Assembly (NCBI GenBank): GCA_010093685.1
Contig: MU006237.1
Coordinates: 558,001-622,000, forward strand
Direction of reading: 5' to 3'
Origin: Ophiobolus disseminans
Taxonomy: Eukaryota > Ascomycota > Dothideomycetes > Pleosporales > Phaeosphaeriaceae
DNA: 64,000 bases
Positions 54,552-64,000 of this stretch are shown here, one piece after another (within the stretch, counting starts at the first letter, position 1; every line of letters begins with the position of its first letter). The notes under the pieces are model-generated. The model saw nothing but the letters and a program-made list of their open reading frames with translations. It was not told the DNA's origin and did no database searches. The position numbers were made by a program, and so were the translations under genes.

Positions 54552-55248
54552 TATACCTAGATATATATTTCTATATCTCTTAATGTGCGTAGCTACTACT
54601 AGGTTCTCGTGATTAGATTAAGTGTTTTTACTCTTTCTAGGTGTCTAGTAGGTCTAGCAGAGTAGTATTGATAGAGAATCTAGACTCTGAATTTATCTTC
54701 TTAAGGGGTATACACGCGATCTCTAAAGTATAGTTTGCCCTTCTTAATAGAGTAATCTACTATAGAGACCTGTATGTACTTCTAGAAGGCCTTAGGCTAC
54801 TTAGTTACTACATAGTCTTAGACTACTTTAATAAGCTGATGTGCTATATCGTTGTTGTTATACAGTTTCTAGACAATCTTATCTATAGGCTAAATATGTA
54901 TAGAGATAATAAGTTTAATAGAAGCTGCAGTAAGCTCGCTATCTTCTATTATATTCTTAAGTACTGTAGAGTTAAAGAGCGTTGTAGGGAGAAGTACACG
55001 ATATCTGTTTCTAATACGTTTATTATTAAAATTCTTCTTATCTGGTTTGTCTTCTAGTTTCTAGCTCAAAGCATTAGAGCGGATAGCTTTTGCTCTAGTG
55101 TAGTATATAATACGGAAGTTAAACTAGAAGAGAAACTTAGACTATTACACCTAATGTTAGCTAAGTGTAAGAGGCTAAAGCTTTAATAGATATTCCTTAG
55201 CCTATCGCTTTAGTTCTACTAAAGTAGTAGTTGTGGCTAAGGTGTAGC
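54552..55248 (-). mobile_element. Gypsy-3 remains, minus strand (part 2)
   Basis: On the minus strand the stretch reads like the end of RNase H and the linker to integrase (ALS-x-KLEDKPDKKN near 55,060-55,020, then a poorly conserved HHCC region ending GKLYFRDRVYTP near 54,710). It is continuous with part 1 once the MITE is removed. RT and gag of this element were not found in the expected position. Confidence 0.45.
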
Positions 55249-55630
55249 TAGACTACCGAATAGGTATAGGTTGGGTTAGGGGTTGGGTATGGTTATATAA
55301 GACCCAAACCTAACCCCAACCTATACCTATACTTTAGCGTTTTCTATGGGTATAGGTTAGGGTTAAGTTATAGGCTGTGGTTGGGTCGCACAGACATAAT
55401 GTAAGCCAATAAGGCTGCTTATTACAGCTAATTATCACATACATAATTGGCTATACCTCTGTCTGGGTCTAACGTAATACAACCTAAACCTCTACCCGCG
55501 CTAGAGCTACTACAACCTAACCACAGCTACTAGTTAATGCGACCTAATCCTAACCTCAACCTGTTGCTCTGTGCGACCTATACCCATCCCCTACCTAGTA
55601 TGTGGTACCTCGAACCTATTCGCCAGTCTA
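55249..55630 (+). mobile_element. hAT-like MITE, copy 3
   Basis: 382 bp, ends TAGACTACCGAATAGG and CCTATTCGCCAGTCTA, flanked by GGTGTAGC (55241-55248) and GATGTAGC (55631-55638), an 8-bp duplication with one transition. Same internal sequence and orientation as copy 2, more mutated. Confidence 0.85.
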
Positions 55631-56988
55631 GATGTAGCTCTCACTACGTCTATAGGTTCTTATTAGCTGCACCTAATCTAAACCAAGATTAGATAAGAAC
55701 CTTTTATCTAGTCTCTAGAAGACTGTATTAAATTCATTACTATTTACCTTGCACACATGGTTAACTTATCGCACTCTTATAATTAAATTTGATTCTTCTA
55801 TAGCTTCTGCTACATTAAACTAGCATCTGTAAAGTAAGCCCTATAGTAGTAACAATTGAAGCCTCCTAGAGCTATATCTAGACGGACGCCTTTTAGAGCA
55901 ATATCTTGAGGATACTAATTGAGCAAAGAACCGCTCTTAGTTTTACTGTCTTGAACTCACAGAGAGTTAGCAAAGAGCACCTAAACATAACTATAGTGCT
56001 AAGCCTTACTACTAAGTAAGCTAGCCTTAAGTCTTGCTACTAAGCAAGCAAGCAAAAGAAAGTATACTACAATAGCAGTAGCAGATGCCTCTATTGTAGA
56101 GCTAGTAATATAAATAACGCAACTACACTACAGTAGTGTAAGCAATAAAGAAATATAGGGTTCTCTTTAGAACTTATACAGAGCCTAAGGGATAGATAAA
56201 CCTATAGCATAAGAAAGAGTGCAGAAAGCATTTTATATCTAGAATATAATAAGAACCGCACTACAGAGGCCTAGCCTTAACACTACCTCTTAGACAACTA
56301 TAGAAGAGAGAGAAGTTAGTAACCTACCTCTCGTTGCCCCTACAGATACGAACACGACCGAAAACCGGAACGAACAGCTACTAGTAGAGCTAGCTACTCT
56401 TCTAGCTGCAATATAGCCTACGAATGCAGCCAAAGCTACTCTAAAACGCTATCGACAACCTAATCTAGATATGTTCGATAGCACTAGAAAGCAATACGAA
56501 GTCTTCTACTAACAGCTTACTACTAAGGTAGAGAATAATAAGAAGAACTTTAGGTTTTATAAGAGTGCGTGTGACTATGCCTTTGATAGGCTTAAGAGAA
56601 CTATAGTAATATTAACGCTGCTATACATAAAGAAGATAAAAGCTTCTAGTTTCAAGGACATTAATTAGCTACTAGAATTCTTTAATTAGATATTTAGAGA
56701 TCTACACAAGGTAGAAAGAGCTTGTATTAAGCTAGAGTCTATATTATAGAGTAAGAAAAATATATTTATCTATGTAATAGAGTTTTAAGAGCAACTATTG
56801 TTGTCTAATAGCAATCTAGATAAGACACAAAGATAATAATCTTTAGAAAGAGTCTTAGCTATAAGCTTTAAGATAAGCTTGTAGGCCTAAATAGCAAGAA
56901 TCTAGATAGGCTATAGAATAAGGCAGTTAAGGTTGCAGACTAGCTATACTAGATAGACCTCTATACTAACAGAAGTTAGGGCTAAAGC
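55631..56988 (+). mobile_element. Gypsy gag fragment, plus strand
   Basis: About 56,320-56,950 reads on the plus strand as a gag capsid region (MFDSTRKQYEVFY..., KNFRFYKSACDYAFDRLKR) with TAG/TAA interruptions. Its direction is opposite to Gypsy-3 just to the left. The part before 56,320 is AT-rich and unassigned. Confidence 0.5.
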
Positions 56989-57468
56989 TAGGTGTCTTAG
57001 GAAGAGATCTGTCTCTGTTGGTCTCCTCTAACTACAAGGCGTGCCTTGCACTTAATAAATGAATAATCCTTGCTAAACTTGTAAGTGTACACCTACATAC
57101 AGTCTAGGATCTAGTAACCTATTAGTCTAATTGAGGCATAGGATACTTCTCTCTATAATTCTCTCTTTTGATGGCTTGCCAAATGGTTACGTTCTGCTTC
57201 CTTAAATAGCTCTCCTATTAGGTGTTCTTTAAGCTTAGTCTTATAAGTTAGTAGAGGTGGGAGCTAACTGCGGTTTAGCTTAATGCCCAAGGCAAGCAGC
57301 CTCTTTACCTTAGCCTTGTTAACCACTTCTCCTTTATGTTGACTAACATTTCTAGCCTAAGTTCCTGCTATAAAGGCAGCTGCCTATAGGACAGTCTTAG
57401 ATAAGCATAACTGCGTCAATCCTGTTGCCTTGTTTAGGGTTAATAATGTAGCTAGCAATGCAGCTAGT
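56989..57468 (-). mobile_element. Copia fragment (RT N-terminal part)
   Basis: Nearly identical to 31,162-31,641 of the full copia element, same orientation. Cut off on the right by the Gypsy-1 (-) LTR. Confidence 0.88.
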
Positions 57469-57757
57469 TGTAAGGGGCTAGGCAGAAGACTGCAGAAAGG
57501 CTAGGTTTAACCGTGATGAATTCGATGGAGACTATCTAGAGCTAGAGAACAGGCTGTCTAAATAGGCAGACTGCTAGTTTCTGGAAGTTTCTACATACAT
57601 TAGCATATGTCATCATGTGTAATCTTTTGCAATAGCTAGAACATTCTAGGACATTCTATAATGCTCTATAGTGTTCCATGCTCTTCTATAATGTTCTATA
57701 CTCTTCTATTAAACCGAAGTGATTCTACTAAGGATAGCAGAGGTCTAACCTCTTATA
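57469..57757 (-). repeat. Gypsy-1 (-) 3' LTR
   Basis: 289 bp, a variant subfamily with fewer decamers. Highly similar to 62806-63094, mostly transition differences. Confidence 0.9.
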
Positions 57758-60700
57758 TTACCCCCCCTCTCTAATCTATGTGCAGCAGTGTTATGTCTTA
57801 AGTACTGCCCTTTATCACCTCTCCTAAATCCAGCTAGAAGCTACTTAGAGTGTTGATTGCGGTATAGAGCAGTGAAGGCTTCCCACTTATCTAAGGCAGT
57901 GTTATCTTCAAGATTTTCTGCTGGCTCAAAGGTTGTAAGGGCATATCCAGCCCATTTAACCTCAAAGAACAGCCTATTCCTGTAGGTCACTTCAGCCATA
58001 ATCTGTTCCACTTCTGATTCTAGTTCTCTATTAACTAGGACAGGTGCTAGTTGAGTGTCGTCATTAGGCTAGCTAGGGAAGGGATCTAAGGAGGCTAGCC
58101 TTAAGCGGTCAATGTAGAAGACATTGTGGATGCCTAGTAGTGTGTTAAGCCTAACTAAGTGTAGGCTGATGACCTCAATGACTGTGTATTTGGCATTCTT
58201 CTAGTCCAGTTTCCGGTTTAGGCGGCTATTAGAGAGCTGTTTCTAGTAAGAAAGCCAGACCTTGTCATTAACTCTGAGGTTAGGCTGCTTATGTCTTTTC
58301 CGGTTTGCCTAATGCTCCTGTTCTTGTTAAGCCTCAGCTATTGTAGTCTGCGCTATGTTAAAGGCTTGCTTGAGCTTTTCAATAATAGCCTTAGCCTTAA
58401 CATAATTAGGCAGCACACGTGTTTCTAGTTCTTCTAGATCTAGTCCTTAAGAGATTTTTAGTTAGACAGGGTCAACATTATAGCCATATTGTAGGAAGAA
58501 GGGGTAGACTCTTGTTGACCTTGCTTCACGTCCCTTAATAGCAATTAAGGCTATTAGAAGAAGGTCTACCTAATTAGTTTGTGCCTAGTTAATGTAAGCA
58601 CGTAGATAGGCTTTAATATTGCTGTTTATGCGCTTAGTAGACCTATTAGTCTGCGGGCGCTATGCTGTAGATAACTAGCGGGTAATGTTCATTATCTTTG
58701 TCAGGATGGCCCAGAAATAGCTAGTGAATTGGGTACCACGGTCTGACACAATAGCATCTAGCAGCTAATAATAGGCAACTACATAGCGCAGGAAGTTAGC
58801 AGGAAGTGTTTCTGCTGTAGTGTCTTTTAAGGGAATAAGAACTATATCTTTACTCAGCTAGTCTGTAACCACAAGGAGTGTTGTGCAACTATTGCTTTCT
58901 AGAAGTCCTTTAATAAAGTCTATAGAGATTCCTTTCCAGATCCTCTTAGGAAGAGGGAGTGGTTTTAGAAACCCTTGCAGCCTATCTCGCTATAGTTTTA
59001 ACACGTCTACAGGTGTCGCAGTTCCTGACAAAGCGGCGTATATTATTAGACATGCTAGGCTAGAAGTAGTCTCTTGCTAGGATCTTGTATGTCCCTTCCC
59101 TTCCTAGGTGACTAGTAGCTAGTAAAGTATAAGTTTTATAGATAAGTCTTGTGTGCAGTAGTTCAAGAGAAGGAACCTATTTCTGGTTGCAGTAGTGCAG
59201 AAGCGTGTTGCCTTCAACATAGCATTCTGCTATTAAGGCCTTTAGTCCTAGGTGTACTAGAAAGCGTCGTTCTCTATCTAGGACAGACTAGCGTGCTGTG
59301 CAATAGGTCTGATCTTCCTTCACACCTTGTTTCTAGAGTTGCTCTAGGGTAGTAGGCTCTATAGGTTCAATCTAGGCAGGAAAGGCATAAGTTAGCAGAA
59401 TTATGCTAGTGAAGGAAATGACAGCATCTGTAGAGTCCTCTGTCTCTTCTTTAGTAGTAGTGGGCTTAAGAAGCTGTTGATACCAGTGCTTAAGGCGTGC
59501 ATCTTTTGCATCTACAGGCAGGTCTTGTTCTCTTCTTAAAAGAGCATCTGCTCTCTTATTTAGCTTCCTAGGCCAGTATTGCAGCGTGATGTTGTAGCGT
59601 CCTAAGAGAATAGACTATCTAATCTGCCTTTTATTAAGCATCCTAGGTTTAGTAAAGTACTCTAGGTTCTTGTAGTTAGTAAGAACAGTAAACTTCTCTA
59701 CAGTCCAAAGTTTAGAATCCTATTCTTCTAGGCAGTATATAATAGCTAGCATTTCCTTGTTATAGATTTTATAGTTGCATTTATAGGGGTTGTTCTTGCG
59801 TGAAAAGTAGGCGCAGGGCCTAAGTATTCCCTTGTTATCATACTAAGAGAGGATGCTACCTACAGCATAGTTAGAGGAGTCTGTTTCAATTACTGTTTTC
59901 TAGTCTAGATAGAAATGCGCTAGGACAGGCTCGCTAATAAAGACAGCCTTGAGCTTGTCAAAGGCTTCTTGCTCTTGCTGTGTCCAGCGCTAGCTAACGT
60001 CCCTAGTAAGCTAGGTAAGGGGTGCTGCAATATTAGCAAAGTCCTAAATGAAGCGCTAGTAGAAGTTAGCAAATCCTAGGAAACTGCGGACTCCTTTCAC
60101 TAATGTAGGGGCTCTCTAGTTAGTAATAGCTTTAATCTTCTTAGGGTCTATGCACAGTCCATTTTCTGCATCAATAATAAAACCTAGATACTTAGTGGTC
60201 TTGACCTCAAATTCGCATTTGTTGATATCTAGTTAAAGGCTAGCATCTTTAAGAGCGTCCAGGACTTTGTTGACATAGATGCGGTGTTCTTAAAGTGAGC
60301 TATTAGTGTATATCAGAACATCGTCTAGGTAAGCAGATACAAAGTCATCTAGGAAGCGACGTAAAACCTAGTTAATGTAGCGCTGAAAGGTGCTAGGAGA
60401 GCTAACCATGCTAAAAGGAGTGACAAGCTATTTATAGAGTCCAAAGCGGGTCTAGAAAGCAGTAAGCTATTTATCTCCTTCTTGAATGCGTATCTTATAA
60501 AAGGCTGCAATAACATTAGTTTAGTATACTACTTAGCCTTGCAGATGTTGTTCAATGTCTTATAGATAAGAGGTCGAGGGTATCTGTCCTTCTTAGTAAT
60601 AGCATTAAGGGCGCGGTAATCAATACACATGCGTAGGCCTCCTCCTAGTTTCTTTGCAAAGAGAACTAGGGCTGCAGCAGAAGAGCTGCTGACTCTAATA

Positions 60701-62805
60701 AATCCCTTGTCTAGTAGTGATGTAAGTTCTTTGTGGAGCACTAGTAACTCATCTCTAGACATATTGTAGAGAGGGCCCTATAGTATTTGTAGACTCTTCT
60801 TATCTTCTTTAATAAGCTCAATACGGTAGTCTACTCTAGGGCGGTGTAGAGAGAGCTTAGTAGCTTGGTTTGGATCAAAGACTAGCAGCTAGTGGCGGTA
60901 GCTTAGTGGTAGGAGGTCTTTGATCTGCTCTAAGCTGAATTATGCTTTAGGAGCTAAAGCCTTCTAGATGTCTGCTATAGAGGCAGCAAATACACTAACA
61001 GACTTGTCTTTCTTAGATGCTTAAATATATCTCTGCATAGCTACTGCAGAGATCTCCTAGACTGTTAGTGTAGGAGGTAGTTCTCCTTCCTTGCTGCGGA
61101 GGCGGATACAGGTCCTTTCTAAGTAGATAAAGATAGACTTCTTTGCTAGTGCAATAGCAACATTGTGTCTGTTAAACTAGGAGCGTCTAAGCAAGATATC
61201 AAAACTAAGGTGAGTGTTCTCTATTATGTATCCCTATCCTGTGCGCGTATATCCTTCAATATCGTATGTAAAGTGGCAAGCTTGCCTAATAGTTCTAGTT
61301 CCTTCTACTCCTTAGAGGGTCCTTAGAGTAGGTAAATTAATGCACTAGAGTTTAGCTTCCTGGGCAAACTAGGCGCTCACTAGGGCATATGTTAAGCAAC
61401 TAGAATCTAGCATTATAGATGCGTAATAAGTGTGATTAATAAGCATATGTACAGTAATTGGTTTTGCTTTCATGTAGGGTTGAAATAAGCGCTAGTTTTG
61501 CTTTATCCTCAAAGCCTTCTCCTTGTGCTCCTGCTGGTGACTTTAAGCAGGAGCTACTCTTTTTCTAACTTAGTATCCTCCTCTTCTAGCTGTAGCATCT
61601 CTGCAATCTTTGTGGTTGCAACAGTGGTAGGAGAAGGGCGACGTGCAGGAGCATACTAACAGGAGCTGATAATATGTCTAGAAGCTCCACAGCGTATACA
61701 CAAGCGGCTGTTCCTGCGTCTCTAAATCTTATTCTTGCTCACCCACTTAGCGCGTTAATTTCCTAGGGATTGAGCAGCATGGCCATGTGTAGGCTCCTAA
61801 TCCATACTATCGTTTTGCTGCGCGTGGCGTTAAGCGTGAGGTTAGGGTCTCTATAGTGTCTTGATAGCGTCTAGCCTTAACCCTATAGTTTAAAGTAGGG
61901 AGGTGAAAGCGCCGTACTCAATTAGAACTAGAAAGACACTGATAAGTCTCTCCTGCATGGCATAGCTAATAGCGTTTTCTAGGAGTGAAATCTTGATAGT
62001 GTTATTGAATGACAATACTCTAGTATTTACTAGCTCAGTCTCAAAGCGTAGCAGAAAGCGGGCAAAAGACTTATGTGCCTTCTGCTTGATTGAGTAGACA
62101 TTAGAGAGAGCTTTCCTCTGGCGGTTGGGGTCGCTGTAGGTGCTGGCTAAGTATTCCAGCAGTTAGGTGCCTAAGCCATTCTCTTCTTCTTTCTTAGCTC
62201 TAACAAAGGCTAAGCACATGTTCTGAGTATTGCTGCGTAGTCTAGCAAAGATGTAGCGCAGTTAGTCTATATTTGATCCAATAACTTTGCTATTAGTCTT
62301 GATCTTGTTCTTAGTTTCAATCTCCTATCTATCCTATTTAGAGCGTGTACCATCAAATTCTGAGAGCTGTAGCAGCTTCTCTTTTCTCTTCTTAGGTTGT
62401 AGAGGGTTGATACTTTGTTGCAAAACGTTCTAGAGCCCTTGCAAAGTTTGCTAGTTAATGGCATTGCCTTGCACTATCTACTGCATGAAGGCATAGAAGG
62501 TTTGCTCCGGTGATTCTAGTGATTCCAGTGATGATCAATATTTCCGTTGTTGCCTAGTGGCTCCGTTGGTGTCTAATGATTCCGTTGATGTCTAATGATT
62601 CCGTTGATGTCTAATAATTCCGTTGATGTCCAATGTATACGTTATGTGCTTAGGCAGGTGTTCAACCGTAGAGGTCCCTGCAGTGGCGTCCTTGTATTCC
62701 GTTGTATTGCTCTCGCAATTGTTCCGTTGTATTGCTCTCGCAATTCCGTTGTAGAGCACTAGGGGATGGCCACACCAGCTACTCAAGTGGTTGATCGAAT
62801 TCAAA
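57758..62805 (-). pseudogene. Gypsy-1 (-) gag-pol remains
   Basis: Same domain order as the plus copy, with independent TAG/TAA interruptions. The longest open stretch is the RT N-terminal part 60529-60762 ([20 protein letters not shown]). Confidence 0.83.
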
Positions 62806-63094
62806 TGTAAGAGGCTAGGCAGAAGACTGCAGAAAGGCTAGGTTTAACCGTGATGAATTCGATGGAGACTATCCAGAGCTAGAGAACAGGCTGTCTAAAT
62901 AGGCAGACTGCTGGTTTCTGGAAGTTTCTACATACATTGGCATATGTCATCATTTGTAATCTTCTGCAATGGCTAGAACATTCTAGGACATTCTATAATG
63001 CTCTATAGTGTTCTATGCTCTTCTATAATGTTCCATGCTCTTCTATTGAACCGAAGTGACTCCACTAAGGATAGCAGAGGTCTAACCTCTTACA
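62806..63094 (-). repeat. Gypsy-1 (-) 5' LTR
   Basis: 289 bp. On the minus strand it holds the ATCGAATTCA box, complementary to TTTGAATTCGAT just inside the element. Confidence 0.9.
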
Positions 63095-63992
63095 CTGCCT
63101 ATGTAGACAAAATCTACAGGCTAGTAGATAAGCATAAGCTACGCTATAATACACCTATAAGTTCTGTTAAACTTAAGCCCTTAAACTCACTACCAACACC
63201 TGCTAAGATTAATAGATACTAACGCAAAATTAAGTCACTACTCTTTGCTGCAGTCACTACTAGACTAGACATCGCCTTTGCTACCTCACGCTTAGTACGC
63301 TTTCTATCTAATCTATCCTAAGAGCATTACGATGCCGCAGACCGCGTTCTCCTATACCTCTTAGATACAAGGTGGCTAGCACTTTAGCTTAGAGGAGGAG
63401 ACACCCTTTAAGTAGCTAGTGATGCATTATTTGCAGACAACACACAAGACAGGAAAAGCTCTTAAGGCTATCTAATTAAGCTCTTTAATAGCCTTATTGC
63501 CTAGAGAGCTAGCAAGCAAGACACTGTCACTACATCCACTACTAAGGCAGAACTCCTAGCACTATCCTAAGTAGCTAAGAAAGCCCTCTTCACATCACAC
63601 CTACTTAAGGAGCTCTAAATCTAGCTTCTATCTAATACAATTACGATTTATTGCGACAATATGTAGACTATTAGACTAGTCACAAAAGAGATATTAAAGC
63701 TTTAAACAAAGCTTAGGTATGTAGACATCTACAACTACTAGATAAGACTAGAGGTTGCAAGTGGAAAGATTACTATAGAATACATTTAATTATTAGAAAT
63801 AATAGCGGATAGCTTCACCAAGGTGTTGCTAGGCACTAAGTAGCTAAACTTCCTGTATTAAGTTAGATTAGTTAAGGTATCACTACACAAGGTGACTAAG
63901 GAGGCACTATTAGAAGAACTTTAAGCAAAACTTAAGAACCTTATTATCACCTAAGGTTACTAGCTTACAAATACATCTAAGCTAAGAGGGTG
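63095..63992 (+). mobile_element. Copia fragment (RT end and RNase H)
   Basis: Reverse complement of about 29,780-30,680 of the full copia element. It shows copia RNase H features (TRLDIAFATSRLVRFLSNL, TTKAELLALS, CDN, KLRYVDIYNY, ADSFTKVLLG) with TAG/TAA interruptions. A purine tract (CTAAGAGGGTG) precedes the LTR. Confidence 0.88.
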
Positions 63993-64000
63993 TGTTAGAT
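63993..64000 (+). repeat. Start of a copia 3' LTR, cut by the window end
   Basis: TGTTAGAT matches the first bases of the copia LTR at 35108. Confidence 0.8.

Larger units (their letters stand above)
57469..63094 (-). mobile_element. Gypsy-1 (-): full-length chromovirus copy
   Basis: Two 289-bp LTRs (57469-57757 and 62806-63094). The minus strand carries, from right to left, gag (about 62,500-61,870), CCHC knuckle (about 61,710-61,665), protease, RT with YLDD at 60320-60331, RNase H (about 59,930-59,560), integrase (about 59,130-58,500) and chromodomain (about 58,010-57,850). The purine tract lies next to 57758. The flanking 5-mers do not match (CTAGT and CTGCC), so there is no target-site duplication. 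The same self-complementary primer site is present next to 62806. Confidence 0.9.

Noticed and set aside
54839..55057. 72-aa plus-strand frame as a gene in the repeat region
   Set aside because: Antisense to degenerate gypsy pol. AT-rich composition makes chance frames likely.

Overview
This window looks like a piece of a filamentous ascomycete chromosome (Pezizomycotina, most likely a Dothideomycete; the class is inference). Protein genes carry short GT-AG introns of about 50-90 nt with CTAAC-like branch points. They include a Zn2Cys6 regulator, fungal P450 and POT families and plant cell-wall enzymes. The repeats carry the mark of repeat-induced point mutation (RIP): Trp and Gln codons turned into TAG or TAA throughout otherwise recognisable retroelement frames.

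The window has two compartments. Positions 1 to about 29,220 are gene-rich: a Pex11-family peroxin with an unusual repeated N-terminus; a co-oriented group of amidase, cytochrome P450, Zn2Cys6 regulator and dihydroxyacetone synthase (3.5-12.9 kb); a small secreted 4-Cys protein; a C2H2-like zinc-finger protein; a POT peptide transporter; a broken unknown gene; a dead AA9 polysaccharide monooxygenase beside an intact GH11 xylanase; and a divergent pair of splicing-linked proteins (NFKBIL1-like and NSRP1-like). Multi-exon models were worked out by joining frames at splice sites.

From about 29,260 to the end the sequence is AT-rich and made almost wholly of decayed, nested transposable elements. 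In order: a full Ty1/copia element on the minus strand (TSD ATTTC, holding a 620-N gap); a 391-bp hAT-like MITE; a solo LTR; a Ty3/gypsy chromovirus (Gypsy-2, 36,738-51,547) that has itself received a second chromovirus (Gypsy-1, TSD TACAA), another hAT MITE, a Tc1/mariner element and a further solo LTR; then degenerate gypsy remains holding a TA-flanked MITE and a third hAT MITE; then a full minus-strand Gypsy-1 copy between two copia fragments that point in opposite directions.

The most interesting signals are: (1) an antisense Cys-rich, coiled-coil ORF between pol and the 3' LTR of Gypsy-2, still in frame across a Tc1 insertion; (2) a Gypsy-1 primer-binding site complementary to its own predicted mRNA 5' end, as in Tf1-type self-priming; (3) a hAT-like MITE family with 8-bp TSDs and telomere-like G-rich arms; (4) LTR lengths that vary with a decamer repeat; and (5) RIP-like nonsense changes in the AA9 gene inside the gene-rich block. 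No tRNA, rRNA or CRISPR array was seen.
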